Below, one piece after another: positions 44,839-52,679 of a stretch of 64,000 bases of DNA. Under the pieces are notes generated by a model that was not told the DNA's origin, did no database searches, and saw only the letters and a program-made list of their open reading frames with translations. Origin of the DNA: G963692885 sp964658655 (GTDB lineage: Bacteria; Acidobacteriota; Terriglobia; Terriglobales; Acidobacteriaceae); contig CAZZZL010000005.1 in the NCBI GenBank assembly GCA_964658655.1, forward strand, positions 89,433 through 153,432, written 5' to 3'. Within the stretch, counting starts at the first letter, position 1; every line of letters starts with the position of its first letter. The position numbers and the translations under genes were made by a program.

Positions 44839-45915
44839 ATGCAGGAACCAGGCAAGACAGGCCCCGATGTAAGCCGCCGCGGATTCATCAAGGGCGCGGC
44901 AATGACAGGAGTTTCCGTGGTGATGCCAGGCGACAAGGTAGCGAGCCCGATAGTTAGCGGCAAGGATTCCGAAAGCGGTGCAGATGTTGGCAGCTTCATG
45001 GTGCCGCGCCGTCCTATGGGTAAGACCGGGTTGGAGGTCTCGATTATCGGGATGGGTGGGTTTCATCTCGGCACGGCAGCAGGCCAGCCCGAAGTGAACA
45101 ACATGGTCGCAAAGGCTCTGGACCATGGCATCAATTTCTTTGACAACGCATGGGAATATCACAAGGGAGTAAGTGAAGAGCGCGTTGGTGCTGCGCTTAA
45201 AGGCAAGCGCGAGAAGGCAATTGTGATGACGAAAGTATGTACGCATGGCCGCGATCAGAAGGTGGCGATGCGGATGCTTGAGGAATCGCTCGTGCGCCTG
45301 CAGACTGACCATCTCGACGTGTGGCAGGTGCATGAAGTTGTTTACTACAACGATCCTGAAAAAATATACGCGCCAGATGGGGTACTGGAAGCTCTGACCA
45401 AAGCAAAGCAGCAGGGCAAGGTGAGATTTGTAGGTTTCACTGGTCATAAAAACCCGACCATTCATCTGGATATGCTGAAGCGGGGCTATGCGTTTGACAC
45501 AATCCAGATGCCATTGAATGCGCTGGACCCGAGCTTCCGCAGTTTCGAAAAGAATGTGCTGCCGGTGGCACGCGAGCGTGGTCTTGCCGTGTTCGGCATG
45601 AAGAGCATGGGCGGTTCCGGCGAGATGATTTCAAAGGGAGCACTGACGCCGACGGAAGCGCTTTCGTACGCGATGAGCGTACCCGGGATTGCGACAACCA
45701 TCAGCGGGATGGACTCCATGGGCGTGCTCGATCAGAATCTGGCTATCGTGCGCGACTTCAAGCCGCTGACGGATGCGCAGATGCAGGCGCTGCGGGACCA
45801 TGGGAAGCAGTTTGATGACGGCCGTTTTGAATTGTTCAAGAGCACAGTGAAATATGATGGTGACGTGGGGCGGGCGCAGCACGACTTCCCGACCACGATG
45901 GATTTGCCCGCTTAA
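44839..45915 (+). CDS. Aldo/keto reductase (Tat-exported copy)
   Basis: A 358-residue paralogue of the preceding gene, 53 bp downstream. The N-terminal SRRGFIKGAAMTGVSVVMPG is a twin-arginine signal, so it would be exported folded, presumably with cofactor. The tetrad is kept: FFDNAWEYH, MTKVCTHGRD and VWQVHEV. The start at 44839 is chosen for the Tat signal; AGGA lies 10 nt upstream. A redox enzyme needing NAD(P) in the periplasm is unusual, and tight cofactor binding or retention would be required. Exported aldo/keto reductases of this type are common in Acidobacteriota and planctomycetes. Confidence 0.87.
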   Translation: MQEPGKTGPDVSRRGFIKGAAMTGVSVVMPGDKVASPIVSGKDSESGADVGSFMVPRRPMGKTGLEVSIIGMGGFHLGTAAGQPEVNNMVAKALDHGINFFDNAWEYHKGVSEERVGAALKGKREKAIVMTKVCTHGRDQKVAMRMLEESLVRLQTDHLDVWQVHEVVYYNDPEKIYAPDGVLEALTKAKQQGKVRFVGFTGHKNPTIHLDMLKRGYAFDTIQMPLNALDPSFRSFEKNVLPVARERGLAVFGMKSMGGSGEMISKGALTPTEALSYAMSVPGIATTISGMDSMGVLDQNLAIVRDFKPLTDAQMQALRDHGKQFDDGRFELFKSTVKYDGDVGRAQHDFPTTMDLPA

Positions 45916-45987
45916 AATAGTCGGCGTTGCGTGGCTGTGCGATGATGTCTGGGCCAGCGAAGCTCTTCTGCGAAGAGACACGAACAT

Positions 45988-46539
45988 ATGCCTGCGTCCA
46001 TCGAGATGGCGTCTCAACAACCGCTTGTAGAACTGCAGGAAAAGCTCTGTGCATCAGTCCGAGATCTATCGGCGATTGAAACTCAAATGCGCCCACAGAC
46101 CAGACCGACTGCATGGTGCATCCAGCAGATCGTAGAACATCTTTTACTCACGTACAGGAGCACGAGCGAGATTCTGCGCGAGCGCCTGGCAAAGGGTACT
46201 CCTACCAAGAAGCCGGCGACACTTCCACAGAAGCTCATGCAGTTCGGAGTCGTGGAGATGGGTTTTTTTCCACGCGGCAGGAAAGCTCCCGCGTTCGTGC
46301 AACCGGCCGCTCATTCGAGACCTCGCAGTGGCGAAGAACTTGCGCCTGCGATCGAAGCGGATGTTGCTTCGCTGTCGACGTTGATTGACGCATGTGAGGA
46401 GACGCTGGGCCGCGGCAGGTCTGTCACGCATGCGGTGATGGGGCCGATGAGTATGCAGCAGTGGCGCAAGTTCCAACTGATTCATGGCCGCCATCACATT
46501 CGGCAAATCATGGCGATCCGTGCTGAGCATGGTGTTTAG
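45988..46539 (+). CDS. DinB-like superfamily protein
   Basis: A 183-residue four-helix-bundle protein of the DinB/DUF1569 type. The metal-site histidines are suggested by CIQQIVEHLLLTYRSTSEI near residues 45-62 and HGRHHIRQIMAI near the C-terminus. DinB-fold proteins include thiol transferases and metal-dependent hydrolases; no specific reaction can be assigned. It lies between the aldo/keto reductase pair and a VOC protein and may be unrelated to sugar use. Confidence 0.75.
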   Translation: MPASIEMASQQPLVELQEKLCASVRDLSAIETQMRPQTRPTAWCIQQIVEHLLLTYRSTSEILRERLAKGTPTKKPATLPQKLMQFGVVEMGFFPRGRKAPAFVQPAAHSRPRSGEELAPAIEADVASLSTLIDACEETLGRGRSVTHAVMGPMSMQQWRKFQLIHGRHHIRQIMAIRAEHGV

Positions 46540-46558
46540 TCTTAAAACAGCAGGTGCG

Positions 46559-46951
46559 ATGGAAGGGGCGGTTCAATGTATGGGAATTGAATTCACCGGA
46601 ACTACTGCCGTAATACCTTCTGCCGATTTGAAGATGTCGCTGGAATGGTGGATAGAGATTTGCGGATTTACTGAAGTCTTTCGCGATGCGACGCCGCCTA
46701 GTTATGCGGGAATTGCTCGTGGCAATGCGTCCATCCATTTATCGCGGATCACTGATCCGAACCTCGCACGTACAGTGGGGGAACAGACGATGCTGCGCAT
46801 CGCCGTCACTGGAATCGATGCTTTCTATGCGGAATACGGGCAACGTGGGGGCATCGTACACCCGAATGGTGCGCTCCAGCAGAAGCCATGGGGAGGTCGG
46901 GAGTTTAGCGCAATCGACCCCTGTGGTGTCTGTGTGACTTTTTGCGCTTAA
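46559..46951 (+). CDS. VOC family (glyoxalase/bleomycin-resistance) protein
   Basis: A 130-residue one-module-pair VOC protein with IEFTGTTAVIPSADLKMSLE, WWIEICGFTEVFRD, ITGIDAFYAEYGQ-like middle and GREFSAIDPCGVCVTF at the end. This second half lacks some of the usual metal ligands, so it may be a binding rather than catalytic protein. Starts at 46559 or 46580 are both possible. Its stop TAA overlaps the TAA of the opposite gene in a shared TTAA. Confidence 0.78.
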   Translation: MEGAVQCMGIEFTGTTAVIPSADLKMSLEWWIEICGFTEVFRDATPPSYAGIARGNASIHLSRITDPNLARTVGEQTMLRIAVTGIDAFYAEYGQRGGIVHPNGALQQKPWGGREFSAIDPCGVCVTFCA

Positions 46952-47811
46952 TCCGTTTGAAGTCGATAGACTGCTGTTGCAGTGCGACCCAGGACCTGCT
47001 CTTTCTCCGAAGGTGAAAGCTCACCGAGCAGCGAATGCAGCGTGTCAAACCAGCCAGCGTACGTAGTCGCGACAGTGCAGACGGGCCAGTCTGATCCTGC
47101 CATCGTGCGATGCGGGCCAAAGCATTCGAGCACGGTGTCGATATAGGGTCGCAATCCAGGGACTGTCCAATGCCGCCAGTCCGCCTCCGTGACCAGGCCC
47201 GACAGTTTGCAAAAAACATGTTCACGTTTCGAGAGCTCGAGCATCAGGGTGCGCCACGGCTCGACCGCACCGCTGGCCGCGAGAGGCTTTGCGAGATGAT
47301 CCAGTACGAAGACCTGGTTGGGATGACGATCTACCATTTCGATCGCGGCTGCGAGCTGCTTCTCGACGACCAGGATATCGTACACGAGGCCGGTGCCTCT
47401 GAGCATAGACAGGCCATGGTTGAATGCGTCGCTGAGCATATACGCGTCGGGCTCGGCCTGCAGAACATGACGCAGCCCCTTCAGCAGGGGCTGCTGCCGC
47501 AATGATTCCAATGCCGGCGCGAAATGCGGGCCGGCTATGGGAGCCCAGCCAACCACGCCGCGCACAAGTGGTGTGATCTCCGCAATATGTAATAGCCACT
47601 GCGTCTCTTCGAGGGACTGCCGCGCCTGCACGCTCACGACGCCGTCAATGCCGGCCAGAAGGGCCAACGGCTCGAGGTCGCCGGCGAGGAAATCTCTCTG
47701 CAGGGCGGACATCGATCTGTCGATCCATTCGTATTCTTCCGGCGTGTAGTGCCAGAAGTGATGATGGGCATCGATTCTTGGTGCAGCTCCAGCTGCAGTA
47801 GTTTTCTTCAT
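46948..47811 (-). CDS. Amidohydrolase, probable L-fuconolactonase
   Basis: A TIM-barrel metal hydrolase of the amidohydrolase_2 family, 287 residues. The metal motif IDAHHHFWHY is at the N-terminus, EYEWIDRSM follows, and later GLRHVLQAEPDAYML, LDHLAKP and AGSDWPVCTVATTYAGW with the catalytic Asp. The DAHHHFW...EYxWI pattern is characteristic of sugar lactonases such as L-fuconolactonase, which opens L-fucono-lactone to fuconate. The context (mutarotase, fucosidase, sugar-acid dehydratase) supports fucose; L-rhamnonolactonase is the alternative. The ATG at 47811 is used; a GTG at 47817 is possible. Confidence 0.85.
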   Translation of the reverse strand: MKKTTAAGAAPRIDAHHHFWHYTPEEYEWIDRSMSALQRDFLAGDLEPLALLAGIDGVVSVQARQSLEETQWLLHIAEITPLVRGVVGWAPIAGPHFAPALESLRQQPLLKGLRHVLQAEPDAYMLSDAFNHGLSMLRGTGLVYDILVVEKQLAAAIEMVDRHPNQVFVLDHLAKPLAASGAVEPWRTLMLELSKREHVFCKLSGLVTEADWRHWTVPGLRPYIDTVLECFGPHRTMAGSDWPVCTVATTYAGWFDTLHSLLGELSPSEKEQVLGRTATAVYRLQTD

Positions 47812-47877
47812 GGCCACGCAAATACGTTAGATTGGAGGGGCCGCTTTCTGCAACCGCTCGCAGTTCCGAGGAGAGTC

Positions 47878-48267
47878 GTGATCAAGACAGGAATTCTTAA
47901 CCCGGCGATTCAATCGCTGCTATGCCGCGTGCGTCACACGAACCTGCTGGTGATTGCCGATCGCGGGTTTCCCTACTGGCCGGGCATCGAGACAATCGAT
48001 ATCTCGCTGGTCGACGATGTGCCACAGGTGGCGCAGGTACTGAAGGCAGCGCTCGAAAATTTTAAAGTCGGACAGGCGTGGATGGCTTCCGAGTTTATTG
48101 TGGGCAATACAGCGGAACAGGTCTCTTCGACGCGCGCGCTGCTGGGCGATGTGCCACTAGCTTTTGTTTCGCACGCTGAGTTGAAGCAAAAGGTTCCCCA
48201 GGCAATTGGACTGATTCGCACTGGCGATACGACGCAGTATGCCAATATTATTCTTGAGTCCGCATAA
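47878..48267 (+). CDS. RbsD/FucU-type sugar mutarotase
   Basis: A 129-residue protein of the RbsD/FucU family, which interconverts anomers of ribose or fucose. The chosen GTG start at 47878 gives VIKTGILNPAIQSLLCRVRH, with the catalytic His in RHTNLLVIADRGFPYWPGIE, and a C-terminal AQYANIILESA-like end. GAGGAGAG lies just upstream. The frame upstream has no ribosome site. Placed between fuconolactonase (divergent) and alpha-L-fucosidase, an L-fucose mutarotase role is likely. Confidence 0.85.
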   Translation: MIKTGILNPAIQSLLCRVRHTNLLVIADRGFPYWPGIETIDISLVDDVPQVAQVLKAALENFKVGQAWMASEFIVGNTAEQVSSTRALLGDVPLAFVSHAELKQKVPQAIGLIRTGDTTQYANIILESA

Positions 48268-48320
48268 GTGTTCGAGAGGTGTGGTAATTGTTTCACAGAT
48301 GGCCGCGAGGAATAACGCCC

Positions 48321-49994
48321 ATGATTACTTTTTCTATCTGCAAGAATGACCACAGCAAGAGCGTCAACAGCAACCTGACCCGGTTCCTCGCGTTGGCCAC
48401 CCTTCTGGCGGCAGCCTTTGGTGGACACTGTGGCATTGCAGGAGCACAGGCCGCACAGCAGGATCAGCCAACGGCAAATGATAGTGCAGCAGCGATCGAT
48501 GAAGCGTGGCAGAAGGCCAGCGCGAAGTATGACAAGCAGCGGAATGCATTGCTTGAAACAGTCGATCGAGTCGCGATTGAAGGACCCTTTCAGCCGGACT
48601 GGCAATCCCTCACGACCTATACGGTGCCGGAGTGGTACAAGGATGCGAAATTCGGCATTTTCATTCACTGGGGCGTGTACTCGGTGCCGGCGTATGGGAG
48701 CGAATGGTATCCGCGTGAGATGTATCTCGAAGGTTCCGATGTGAACAAGCATCATGTCGCGACATATGGACCGCTGACGCAGTTTGGCTACAAAGATTTC
48801 ATTCCTAAATTCAAAGCCGAGCATTTTGATCCCGCGGCGTGGGCGCAGCTTTTCAAAGACTCAGGTGCGAAGTATGTAGTGCCGGTCTTCGAACATCACG
48901 ATGGCTTTGCCATGTATGACAGCGGTTTGTCCGACTGGACTGCGAAGAAGATGGGGCCGCAGCGTGACGTGGTGGGCGAACTTGCCGCGGCCGTGCGTGC
49001 GCAGGGAATGAAGCTTGGCGCGTCCTCACATCGTGTCGAACACGACTGGTTTCTTGAGGGCGGGCGGAAGCAGGCCTCTGATGTGAACGATCCGAAATAT
49101 GCAGCGTTTTACGGGCCGGCACACACGCGCCTCTCCAATACGGAAGACCTGGCGCAGGACTGGACCTATGTGAGCCCGGCGTATGGGAATGACTGGCTCG
49201 CTCGCGACGCGGAGATCGTGGAGAAATACCATCCCGACCTGATGTATTTCGACTGGTGGATCGGTCAGCCATCTGTTCGCCCCTATCTGGCAAAGTTCGC
49301 GTCGTTTTATTACAACGAATCGACGAAGCGCGGAACCGTCGGCGTCATTAACTACAAGACTCTTGCAATGGATGAGAAGTCTGCCGTGCTCGATTTTGAA
49401 CGCGGACAGACGGCGGAAATCCAGCCCTACTACTGGCAGACCGATACGTCGGTGAGCAATAAGTCTTGGGGGTACATTGAGAATGACAACTTCAAGACGC
49501 CGGACTTTATTGTGAAGCAACTGGTGGACATTATCAGCAAGAATGGCAACCTGTTGATGAACATTGGCCCGCGCGCGGATGGAACGATTCCAGATGGGGT
49601 CCAGGAGGTGCTGCGCAGTGTGGGGGGCTGGCTCAAGATCAATGGTGAGGCCGTTTACGGAACGAGGCCGTGGACAATCTATGGGGAAGGACCTACGCAG
49701 GTGAAGGCCGGCTCCTTTCATGATACAGACACGGTTTTGTATACGCCACAGGATTTCCGTTTCACAACGAAGAACAAGGTTCTTTACGCGATTGAGATGG
49801 AATGGCCGACCGATGGCAGCGTAGTCATTCACAACCTCAGCAGCAATACGGCGGGAGCCCGCGCGGTGAGCGGCGTTACGCTTCTCGACTCGGGTGCGGA
49901 GTTGAAGTTTACACAGCAGACGGATGGGCTGCATATCCAGGTACCGAAGAACGCACCGGGCAAATATGCTTATTGCTATCGCATCAGCTTTTAG
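48321..49994 (+). CDS. Alpha-L-fucosidase, GH29 family, secreted
   Basis: A retaining glycosidase of 557 residues that removes alpha-linked L-fucose. A signal peptide (LTRFLALATLLAAAFGGHCG) is followed by a spacer and the catalytic barrel. Marks are WYKDAKFGIFIHWGVYSVPA, EWYPREMY, DSGAKYVVPVFEHHDGFAMY, and HPDLMYFDWWIGQ with the nucleophile Asp. A C-terminal beta domain follows LLMNIGPRADGTIPD. The start at 48321 is preferred over an upstream TTG at 48288. It begins 53 bp after the mutarotase and is probably cotranscribed. The role is to free fucose from plant, algal or microbial glycans outside the cytoplasm. Confidence 0.94.
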   Translation: MITFSICKNDHSKSVNSNLTRFLALATLLAAAFGGHCGIAGAQAAQQDQPTANDSAAAIDEAWQKASAKYDKQRNALLETVDRVAIEGPFQPDWQSLTTYTVPEWYKDAKFGIFIHWGVYSVPAYGSEWYPREMYLEGSDVNKHHVATYGPLTQFGYKDFIPKFKAEHFDPAAWAQLFKDSGAKYVVPVFEHHDGFAMYDSGLSDWTAKKMGPQRDVVGELAAAVRAQGMKLGASSHRVEHDWFLEGGRKQASDVNDPKYAAFYGPAHTRLSNTEDLAQDWTYVSPAYGNDWLARDAEIVEKYHPDLMYFDWWIGQPSVRPYLAKFASFYYNESTKRGTVGVINYKTLAMDEKSAVLDFERGQTAEIQPYYWQTDTSVSNKSWGYIENDNFKTPDFIVKQLVDIISKNGNLLMNIGPRADGTIPDGVQEVLRSVGGWLKINGEAVYGTRPWTIYGEGPTQVKAGSFHDTDTVLYTPQDFRFTTKNKVLYAIEMEWPTDGSVVIHNLSSNTAGARAVSGVTLLDSGAELKFTQQTDGLHIQVPKNAPGKYAYCYRISF

Positions 49995-50024
49995 GTTTCC
50001 AGTTGCCGGGGTCGCGAGAAGACG

Positions 50025-50801
50025 TCATACCCAGCCGCCATCGATCACATAGCTTTGACTGGTGATTGCCGCGCTGTCATCTGATGCGAGAAACAGGACG
50101 AGTCGCGCCACTTCTTCAGGTTGGAGCATGCGCTTCAGCGCCTGATTTTTTAATATCTCGGCTTCATATTCGGGAGTAAACCAGAGCTGCTTCTGGCGCT
50201 GCGTCAAGATAGCTCCAGGCAGAACTGCATTCACGCGGATGTTGTCGACGCCGAGTTCATGGGCAAGAGTCCGCGTCATACCGACGATCGCAGCCTTTGC
50301 GGTGACATAAAGCGGAAGGCCGGTTGAAGGAATGATCCAGGAGATGGAACTCATATTAATGATGGAGCCGCGCTGCGCCTTCCTCATTGCTGGAAGAACG
50401 CCCTGTGCCATGAAAAACTGCGGCTTCAAGTTGACGGATATCGATTGATCCCATGATGCAGCGGTAACTTCTTCGATCGAGTGCCGGGTATCATTCGCTG
50501 CGTTATTGACGAGTACGTCGACAGTGCCGAATGTATGAAGGATATGCGCGACGGTTTGTTGCAGGGCATGGATATCAGTCAGATCGCACGGATAGTAGGT
50601 CGGTATAACCAGGCCACGCTTATTAAGGGTTTCGGCCAGATTTTCGGCGGCGCGGTGCTGGATATCCAGAAAGGCTACCTTCGAACCTTGTTCCGCAAAG
50701 GCGGTTACGATCGATGCGCCAATACCGGAGGCGCCGCCTGTCACCAGGACCACTCGATCTTTCAGGCTGGGATAGATGGCGAAATTTGAGGCGGCATTCA
50801 T
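50025..50801 (-). CDS. Short-chain dehydrogenase, probable L-fucose dehydrogenase
   Basis: A classical SDR of 258 residues with cofactor motif TGGASGIG near residue 21, LVNNAAND, the catalytic Ser in NMSSIS and Y-x3-K as YVTAK. The C-terminal ALKRMLQPEEVARLVLFLAS is also typical. SDRs of this kind oxidise C1 of L-fucose to the lactone in nonphosphorylating pathways; the location next to the dehydratase and fucosidase suggests that reaction, but substrate is inferred. It is 52 bp downstream of the dehydratase on the same strand. Confidence 0.85.
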   Translation of the reverse strand: MNAASNFAIYPSLKDRVVLVTGGASGIGASIVTAFAEQGSKVAFLDIQHRAAENLAETLNKRGLVIPTYYPCDLTDIHALQQTVAHILHTFGTVDVLVNNAANDTRHSIEEVTAASWDQSISVNLKPQFFMAQGVLPAMRKAQRGSIINMSSISWIIPSTGLPLYVTAKAAIVGMTRTLAHELGVDNIRVNAVLPGAILTQRQKQLWFTPEYEAEILKNQALKRMLQPEEVARLVLFLASDDSAAITSQSYVIDGGWV

Positions 50802-50823
50802 TAGAGTTGTGATCCTGCGATGA

Positions 50824-50845
50824 GGAAGTGACTATAGTTAATTCC
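50824..50845. promoter_or_regulatory. Operator-like dyad between the dehydratase and SDR genes
   Basis: GGAA-N3-ACTATAGT-N3-TTCC forms a dyad with an 8-bp perfect centre and 4-bp symmetrical arms in the 52-bp gap. Its ACTATAGT centre is also the centre of the vapBC palindrome at 34872. Binding factor unknown. Confidence 0.3.
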
Positions 50846-50853
50846 CAAATAGT

Positions 50854-52584
50854 CTAATGCGATTCACGGGTAACTGCGGTGCCCCTGCAGCCGACAAGGA
50901 AGTCAAGGTCCGCACCTTTGTCCGCCTGCATGACGTGCTCGACATACATTTGCTGATAGCCGCCCTGGAATGGAAGCGGGGTCGGTTTCCATAGACCCTT
51001 ACGGCGCGAGAGCTCGTCGGCGGAAACATCCAGATGAAGTATTCGGGCTTCAACGTCCAACTCGATCATGTCCCCGTCCTGCACGAGTGCGAGCGGGCCA
51101 CCGGCCGCAGCTTCAGGACTCACGTGAAGGACAACAGTGCCGAAGGCAGTCCCGCTCATGCGGGCGTCCGAGATGCGGACCATGTCGGTGATGCCGCGGA
51201 GCAGGAGCTTTGTGGGTAAGCCCATGGCGCCGACCTCTGCCATGCCCGGATAGCCCTTGGGGCCGCAGCCTTTGAGCACCATGACGCAGGTCTCGTCGAT
51301 GTCGAGTTCCGGTTCGTCGATGCGGGCATGATAGTGCTCGATGTTTTCGAAGACAACGGCGCGGCCACGATGTTTCATCAGGTGGGGTGACGCGGCGGAG
51401 GGTTTAAGAACAGCGCCGTCAGGAGCGAGATTTCCTTTCAACACGGCAACGCCGCCATGCGCAACCAGTGGATTATCGAGAGAGCGGATGACTTCTTTAT
51501 TCCAGTTTGGCGCGTCCTTACAGTTATCCCAGATGCTTTGGCCATTGACTGTAGGTGCATCGCGATGGATGTAGCCGTTCTCTCCGAGTGTTCGAATGGC
51601 TGCTGGCAGACCGCCCGCATAATAGAAATCTTCCATGAGGAAACGACCGGAGGGCATCAGGTCGACGAGCGTTGGCACACTATGGCCAAGCCTATCCCAG
51701 TCTTCGAGAGTGAAAGGAATATCGACGCGGCCGGCGAAAGCGAGCAGGTGAATAACGGCGTTCGTTGAACCGCCGAGTGCTCCATTCACACGGACGGCAT
51801 TCTCAAAATTTTCGCGGGTGAGAATTCTCGAGATGCGCAGATCTTCTCTTACCATCTCGACGATGCGCCTGCCGGAGAGGTGGGCAAGGACGGACCTTCG
51901 GGAATCAACCGCGGGGATAGCTGCATTGTGAGGAAGGGAGAGCCCGAGTGATTCTGCCATGCTGGCCATGGTGGAAGCGGTGCCCATGGTCATGCAATGA
52001 CCAGCCGAGCGAGCCATGCATGCCTCGGCATTGAAGAAGTCCAGCTGCGACATTTTGCCGGCCTTGACGTCTTCACTGAAGCGCCAGACGTCAGTGCCCG
52101 AGCCAATGTCGCGGCCCTGAAATTTTCCATTGAGCATGGGGCCGCCGGAGACGACGATGGCCGGCACATCGCAGCTGGCGGCACCCATGATGAGAGCAGG
52201 GGTCGTCTTGTCGCAGCCACACATCAACACGACGCCGTCAATTGGATTGCCACGGATCGATTCTTCGACATCCATGCTGATGAGATTGCGAAAAAGCATC
52301 GCGGTGGGACGCAGCAGAGTTTCGCCGGAGGACATGACAGGAAACTCAAGTGGGAAACCGCCGGCCTCCCACACGCCGCGCTTGACGCGTTCAGCAAGGG
52401 CGCGCAGGTGTGCGTTGCACGGCGTGAGTTCCGACCAGGTATTACAGATGCCGATGACGGGGCGGCCATCAAATACGTCGTCAGGAAAACCCTGGTTGCG
52501 CATCCAGCTGCGATGAAGGAAACCATCCTTATCGGTGCGGCCAAACCATTCGGCGGAGCGGAATTTTTTTCCTTCACTCGACAC
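50854..52584 (-). CDS. IlvD/EDD-family sugar-acid dehydratase
   Basis: A 576-residue Fe-S dehydratase. It has the family marks GICNTWSELTPCNAHL, the cluster Cys in MCGCDKTTPALIMGAASC, SAGHCMTMGTASTMASMAES, RVNGALGGSTNAVIHLLAFA, KGCGPKGYPGMAEVGAM and RISDARMSGTAFGTVVLH. The WFGRTDKDGFLHRSWMRNQG N-terminus belongs to the sugar-acid branch (arabonate/xylonate/fuconate), not to branched-chain amino acid synthesis. In this cluster it most likely converts L-fuconate to 2-keto-3-deoxyfuconate, a reaction done by an enolase-type enzyme in Xanthomonas. It is divergent from the FAD/Fe-S gene at 52680. Confidence 0.9.
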   Translation of the reverse strand: MSSEGKKFRSAEWFGRTDKDGFLHRSWMRNQGFPDDVFDGRPVIGICNTWSELTPCNAHLRALAERVKRGVWEAGGFPLEFPVMSSGETLLRPTAMLFRNLISMDVEESIRGNPIDGVVLMCGCDKTTPALIMGAASCDVPAIVVSGGPMLNGKFQGRDIGSGTDVWRFSEDVKAGKMSQLDFFNAEACMARSAGHCMTMGTASTMASMAESLGLSLPHNAAIPAVDSRRSVLAHLSGRRIVEMVREDLRISRILTRENFENAVRVNGALGGSTNAVIHLLAFAGRVDIPFTLEDWDRLGHSVPTLVDLMPSGRFLMEDFYYAGGLPAAIRTLGENGYIHRDAPTVNGQSIWDNCKDAPNWNKEVIRSLDNPLVAHGGVAVLKGNLAPDGAVLKPSAASPHLMKHRGRAVVFENIEHYHARIDEPELDIDETCVMVLKGCGPKGYPGMAEVGAMGLPTKLLLRGITDMVRISDARMSGTAFGTVVLHVSPEAAAGGPLALVQDGDMIELDVEARILHLDVSADELSRRKGLWKPTPLPFQGGYQQMYVEHVMQADKGADLDFLVGCRGTAVTRESH

Positions 52585-52642
52585 GCTTCTCTACCTCGAA
52601 CAGGGTTTGGCACGCAACAATACATAGTACCGAATGGCACCT

Positions 52643-52648
52643 TATAAT
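52643..52648 (+). promoter_or_regulatory. Candidate -10 box of the FAD/Fe-S dehydrogenase
   Basis: A perfect TATAAT stands in the divergent gap between the dehydratase and the oxidase gene. No good -35 is found at 16-18 bp; CACGCAACAATAC just upstream may bind an activator. Confidence 0.3.
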
Positions 52649-52679
52649 TCTCATGCCACGGGATCGGCATCCCAGGCCG

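Noticed and set aside
47815..47830. CACGCAAATACGTTAG, similar to CACGCAACAATACATAG at 52611 and CACGCAAAAC at 43701, as a shared operator of the sugar genes
   Set aside because: The match needs a two-base insertion, the third copy matches only the first seven bases, and one copy overlaps a start codon, so a common site is not supported.
48364..48824. Minus-strand frames opposite the start of the fucosidase
   Set aside because: They are shadows of a signal-peptide and GH29 coding region.
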